Below are positions 21,130-22,766 of a DNA stretch of 22,766 bases, piece after piece. Both the position numbers and the translations under genes were made by a program. The DNA lies in the NCBI GenBank assembly GCA_051453625.1, contig JBOZIK010000001.1, forward strand, positions 48,969,963 through 48,992,728. Reading direction: 5' to 3'. The notes under the pieces were generated by a model, which worked only from the letters and a program-made list of their open reading frames with translations, had not been told where the DNA came from and did not search any database. The number at the start of each line of letters is the position of its first letter. Within the stretch, counting starts at the first letter, position 1. This DNA comes from Welwitschia mirabilis. Its lineage: Eukaryota > Gnetophyta > Gnetopsida > Welwitschiales.

Positions 21130-21757
21130 CATAAGCTAATGTTTGAATTTCATAATCCACCTATATTAAGTAATTCTCAAGGAACTAAAATGTATGAAAA
21201 CATGAAACAAAAATTTTGATGGCTAGGAATGAAAAAGGATATATCAAAATTTGTGTCAAGATGCCTTAATTATTAACAAGTTAAAGTAGAACATAGAAAT
21301 ATAGTAGGATTACCTTATCCTTATGATATTCCATAATATAAATGGAATTAAATTTGAATGAACTTTATTATGAGACTTTCAAAAACTAAAAGAGGAAATA
21401 ACTCTATCATGGTAATAATTGATAGAGCAACTAAGTTAGGATATTTCATTTTAGTTAAATCTACTTATGATGCTAAGAATATAGCTAAAGTATATATTCA
21501 AAATGTTATTTAGTTACATGGTATGCCTTTAATAATGATCTTGAATAGAGATTTAAAATTTACTTTTAAGTTTTAGCAAGAATTACAAATGGGTTTGGAA
21601 ACCAAGTTAAATATGAGAACTACATTTTATCTTCAAACAAATGGTCAAGTAAAGATAATTAATCAAATTTTAAAATATCTTCTGAGAGCATGGATTCTAA
21701 ATAATTCCAAAAGTTGAAAAGAGTACCTACCATTAGTAGAATTTATATATAGTAAAC
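21130..21757 (+). pseudogene. Chromovirus integrase remnant, cut by assembly gap
   Basis: Role: would insert the DNA copy into the host genome. The zinc-binding region is FHNPPILSNSQGTKMYENMK, then FWWLGMKKDISKFVSRCLNY. The first His (21151) and first Cys are kept, while the second His and second Cys read Asn and Tyr. The catalytic core follows: SKTKRGNNSIMVIIDRATKL, then MNF (21359-21367), NRDLKF (from 21544) and TNGQVK (21637-21654). All three acids of the DD35E triad are lost, as Asn, Asn and Lys. Further stops sit at expected Trp (KF-stop-QEL, KS-stop-KEY) and Gln positions. LPLVEF near 21729 is the last block before the gap, so the C-terminal chromodomain is not visible. Confidence 0.9.
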
Positions 21758-21857
21758 NNNNNNNNNNNNNNNNNNNNNNNNNNNNNNNNNNNNNNNNNNN
21801 NNNNNNNNNNNNNNNNNNNNNNNNNNNNNNNNNNNNNNNNNNNNNNNNNNNNNNNNN
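21758..21857. other. Assembly gap of 100 N
   Basis: Exactly 100 N, the size commonly used for a gap of unknown length. The sequence on its two sides need not be adjacent in the genome: the integrase stops at the left edge and nothing on the right continues it. Confidence 0.95.
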
Positions 21858-22500
21858 AAAGAAAAAACAATATGTCCCGTATTGGAAAATAAAGCAAAGA
21901 GAGTAAACGGGAGTGAGAAGACAGGTAATGAATATAAGGACAATTTTCAAAACAAAGTGCAAAGCTGAGTAATGTCAGGTTTAAAAAATATAGAGATATG
22001 AAATATTCTAACAAGTAAAAGAGTGAATAATAAAAATGTTTCGTCACAAAAGAAACATAAGCAATGCTTTATAACACCAAAATCTGAAAAATAACACAAA
22101 TTTATTGAGAAAAGACTTATATAAGTAACATATCATCTTTTATTAAAAAATTAATTACGAAAACATGCTAAGAAAATACAGTAATGACTTTAAGATAACT
22201 AACCTAACCATAAAAGGAAAAAAAGAATGGACATAAGATAACATAAATAAAAGATAGCTCACCAATCTAACATTTTAACCTAGCAAATTCCAATGAAAGA
22301 AGCCATAACATCACTTGATGTGGAAAATGCATGACTTAATGTATAAAAATTCCATTCGATAAGGCAGTGGTTATGATGATTCTAGAGAAAAATGTATTCA
22401 ATAATGAATGATCAGATCAAAGAATTACTTAAAAATGAACTCTCCTTCTATCATCTCAAAACAAACACCTAAATCTCAAGAAATGAAATGATCATATGGA
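21858..22500. other. Unassigned interval right of the gap
   Basis: A-rich on the + strand, with no protein blocks and no continuation of integrase, chromodomain or LTR seen. The minus-strand frames spanning 21663-22047 cross the N run and are artefacts. Confidence 0.4.
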
Positions 22501-22518
22501 AAGACTAAGAATCTAGAA

Positions 22519-22650
22519 AACAAGCAATACCTCTGATGTTTTCAGGAACACCACTGATCCCATAGCCTCATTGTTTAAATACAACTTTATTATCTATGAT
22601 GAGAGGAGTGAAACCATAGTCAGAGAAGTAAGGACTCATGAAGCATGGCC
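22519..22650 (-). pseudogene. Possible minus-strand coding remnant of unknown family
   Basis: The right end of the window is less AT-rich than the rest. On the minus strand one frame reads MSPYFSDYGFTPLIIDNKVV, then FKQ, a TGA, GYGISGVPENIRGIA. This has the composition of a real globular protein, and the single TGA could be a decayed Trp codon. I cannot assign a family. The opposite strand also carries a long frame with few stops (GLMKHGQLTSHEVPIATILH), so the orientation is not certain. It may be a host exon or part of another transposon. Confidence 0.25.
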
Positions 22651-22766
22651 AACTGACCTCTCATGAAGTTCCCATAGCTACCATATTACACTACCAACAG
22701 CTCCTCTTAGAAATATTTTCTCTGGTGTACTTGCGGTAGGACATTATGGTGACCATGTTTTTGAGA

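Larger units (their letters stand above)
18150..21757 (+). mobile_element. Decayed chromovirus-type (Tekay/Del-like) Ty3/gypsy element
   Basis: Domains occur on one strand in the order gag, protease, reverse transcriptase, RNase H, integrase, which is the Ty3/gypsy order. The copy is dead: every domain carries stops, several catalytic residues are gone and the frame shifts several times. The integrase is cut by a 100-base N gap, so the chromodomain and 3' LTR cannot be seen. The lineage call rests on the residue pattern of the reverse transcriptase and integrase and the gag block order. It is firm for Ty3/gypsy, good for chromovirus and moderate for Tekay/Del. Confidence 0.85.

Noticed and set aside
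21663-22047. Minus-strand frames spanning the N run
   Set aside because: They exist only because N codons are not read as stops.

Overview
The window looks like plant nuclear DNA from a repeat-rich, heterochromatic region. It is strongly AT-rich and poor in CpG, has a 100-base N run (an assembly gap), and holds decayed copies of several plant-specific Ty3/gypsy LTR-retrotransposon lineages. I see no intact host gene, no tRNA or rRNA gene, no CRISPR array and no bacterial gene arrangement. The species cannot be named from this sequence. Nearly every long open frame is a chance frame in AT-rich DNA; the real coding signal is broken frames that still read as retrotransposon proteins once stop codons and frameshifts are ignored.

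Layout. (1) 1-5367 is an Athila-like element on the + strand: the 3' tail of one LTR (1-56), a primer-binding-site-like TTGG, a long leader with a pyrimidine tract and a 3 x 31 bp repeat, a broken gag (about 1800-2600), a broken protease (about 3671-4110), then almost directly a second LTR-like copy (4207-5367). No reverse transcriptase, RNase H or integrase is visible between gag-protease and that LTR. (2) 5368-9376 holds a broken minus-strand coding region (5949-7150) ending in a heptad-like coiled coil and resembling plant retroelement accessory proteins, then unassigned DNA, a purine-rich block, and an LTR/primer-site junction of a different, Tat-like element (primer site 9377-9392). (3) 9789-10904 is a third copy of the Athila-like LTR, carrying an internal tandem duplication. 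(4) 10905-18149 is mostly unassigned AT-rich DNA, with a TATA-containing LTR-promoter-like block near 14.3 kb, a 52-nt imperfect hairpin at 14610-14661 and an AT-rich degenerate repeat array at 16977-17250. (5) 18150-21757 is a chromovirus-type (Tekay/Del-like) polyprotein remnant in the normal order gag, protease, reverse transcriptase, RNase H, integrase, cut by the gap. (6) 21858-22766 is mostly unassigned, with a less AT-rich end that may hold a minus-strand coding remnant.

The most informative pattern is how the chromovirus died. Its frame is broken mainly by stops where the family has Trp, Gln or Arg, and the integrase catalytic acids have become Asn, Asn and Lys. All are C-to-T or G-to-A changes, as expected from long-term cytosine methylation and deamination. 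I found no convincing new biological system. The best leads are the gag-protease-only Athila-like unit with LTR-like ends about 5.3 and 5.5 kb apart, the minus-strand accessory ORF, and the hairpin near the candidate LTR promoter.
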